From assembly GCA_946886325.1 (NCBI GenBank), contig CAMPIK010000113.1:1-7180 (forward strand): a DNA stretch of 7,180 nucleotides, given 5' to 3'. Made by a program: the position numbers and the translations under genes. The notes below the pieces were generated by a model. The model saw nothing but the letters and a program-made list of their open reading frames with translations. It did no database searches and was not told the origin of the DNA. Source of the stretch: an uncultured Shinella sp. GTDB taxonomy: Bacteria > Pseudomonadota > Alphaproteobacteria > Rhizobiales > Rhizobiaceae. Positions 6,639 through 7,180 of this stretch are shown here, piece after piece (positions within the stretch are counted from its first letter, which is position 1; each line of letters opens with the position of its first letter).

Positions 6639-7180
6639 ATGAGCAGCCAGATCATCCCCGTTGAACCTTTCGACTATGTCGTCTTCGGCGGCACCGGCGA
6701 TCTTGCCGAGCGCAAGCTTCTGCCGGCGCTCTATCATCGCCAGCTTGCAGGCCAGTTGACCGATCCGACCCGCATCATCGGCGCCTCGCGTTCGGCGCTT
6801 TCCCATGACGAATACCGCAAGTTCGCGACCGACGCGCTGAAGGAGCACCTGAAGAAGGGCGAGTTCGAGGAGAAGGAGGTCAAGGCCTTCACCGACCGGC
6901 TTTTCTACATCTCCGTAGACGCCAAGTCCGAACAGGGATGGGACAAGCTGAAGGAACTGCTGGACGAGGGCAAGGAGCGCGTGCGCGCCTTCTATCTCGC
7001 CGTCGCGCCGGCCATCTTCGGCGATATCTCGGAGAGGATCCGCGACCACAAGCTGATCACCAAGAACACCCGCATCGTCGTCGAAAAGCCGATCGGCCGC
7101 GACCTCGCGTCTGCGACCGAGCTCAACAACACGATCGGCAAGGTGTTCAAGGAAGAGCAGATCTTCCGCATCGACCACTA
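6639..7180 (+). CDS. zwf: Glucose-6-phosphate 1-dehydrogenase, N-terminal 180 codons (3' end outside window)
   Basis: Zwf oxidises glucose 6-phosphate with NAD(P)+ to 6-phosphogluconolactone in the cytoplasm, feeding the Entner-Doudoroff and oxidative pentose-phosphate routes; in rhizobia it is commonly followed by pgl and edd. The sequence shows the nucleotide-binding FGGTGDLAERKLLPALY (16-32), the AFYLAVAPAIFGDI stretch (117-130), the conserved EKPIGRDL (149-156) with substrate-contacting K150, and RIDH (177-180), the beginning of the active-site RIDHYLGKE signature, cut by the window edge two bases into the Tyr codon. The N-terminus MSSQIIPVEPFDYVVFGGTG agrees with rhizobial Zwf, which supports the start; a weak purine-rich site (GAGA) lies 6 nt upstream. 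The full protein should be near 490 residues. Its 95 bp separation from the upstream oxidase and an AT-rich promoter-like patch suggest independent transcription. Confidence 0.96.
   Translation, partial: MSSQIIPVEPFDYVVFGGTGDLAERKLLPALYHRQLAGQLTDPTRIIGASRSALSHDEYRKFATDALKEHLKKGEFEEKEVKAFTDRLFYISVDAKSEQGWDKLKELLDEGKERVRAFYLAVAPAIFGDISERIRDHKLITKNTRIVVEKPIGRDLASATELNNTIGKVFKEEQIFRIDH

Noticed and set aside
6399..7178. Minus-strand open frame antisense to zwf
   Set aside because: It is antisense to a clearly recognisable glucose-6-phosphate dehydrogenase and to the end of the oxidase.
1..7180. Mobile elements, CRISPR arrays, tRNA or rRNA genes, toxin-antitoxin or phage modules
   Set aside because: No repeats of array type, inverted terminal repeats, transposase or integrase motifs, or structured RNA genes were seen; gene content is housekeeping and metabolic.

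Overview
The window is high-GC DNA with dense genes and little intergenic space. It looks like a chromosomal segment of an alphaproteobacterium, most probably a member of the Rhizobiaceae (Rhizobium/Sinorhizobium/Shinella type). The main reason is the N-terminus of the glucose-6-phosphate dehydrogenase at the right edge, whose opening residues match rhizobial Zwf as I remember it. The tandem-HAMP chemoreceptor and the glutamine-synthetase-family/FAD-oxidase pair also fit. The assignment is recognition from memory, not a search result.

Left part, minus strand (1-3591): three genes all point left. The first is a methyl-accepting chemotaxis protein whose 3' half, including the signalling tip, lies outside the window (1-1812). 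Next is a very small, previously easy-to-miss ORF for a 45-residue protein with one predicted membrane segment (2086-2223). The third is a complete HI0933/YhiN-family flavoprotein (2407-3591).

Right part, plus strand (3724-7180): a glutamine-synthetase-family enzyme of the PuuA (gamma-glutamylputrescine synthetase) type is followed 96 bp later by a DAO-family FAD oxidoreductase of the PuuB type. Together they look like the first two steps of a gamma-glutamylated amine (polyamine-like) catabolic route: ATP-dependent glutamylation of an amine, then flavin-dependent oxidation. Neither the aldehyde dehydrogenase (PuuC) nor the hydrolase (PuuD) of that pathway is present here. Behind its own likely promoter follows the first 180 codons of zwf (glucose-6-phosphate dehydrogenase, entry to the Entner-Doudoroff and pentose-phosphate routes), cut by the window edge.

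The two halves diverge from a roughly 130 bp region at 3592-3723. Long open frames run antisense to the flavoprotein and to the glutamine-synthetase-like gene. They are by-products of GC-rich codon usage, and one of them fuses artificially to the N-terminus of the glutamine-synthetase-like gene. I see no mobile element, CRISPR array, tRNA, rRNA or phage signal. I do not see a convincing undescribed system; the most useful items for follow-up are the small membrane protein, the large sensor domain of the chemoreceptor, the substrate of the PuuA/PuuB-like pair, and two start-site questions.
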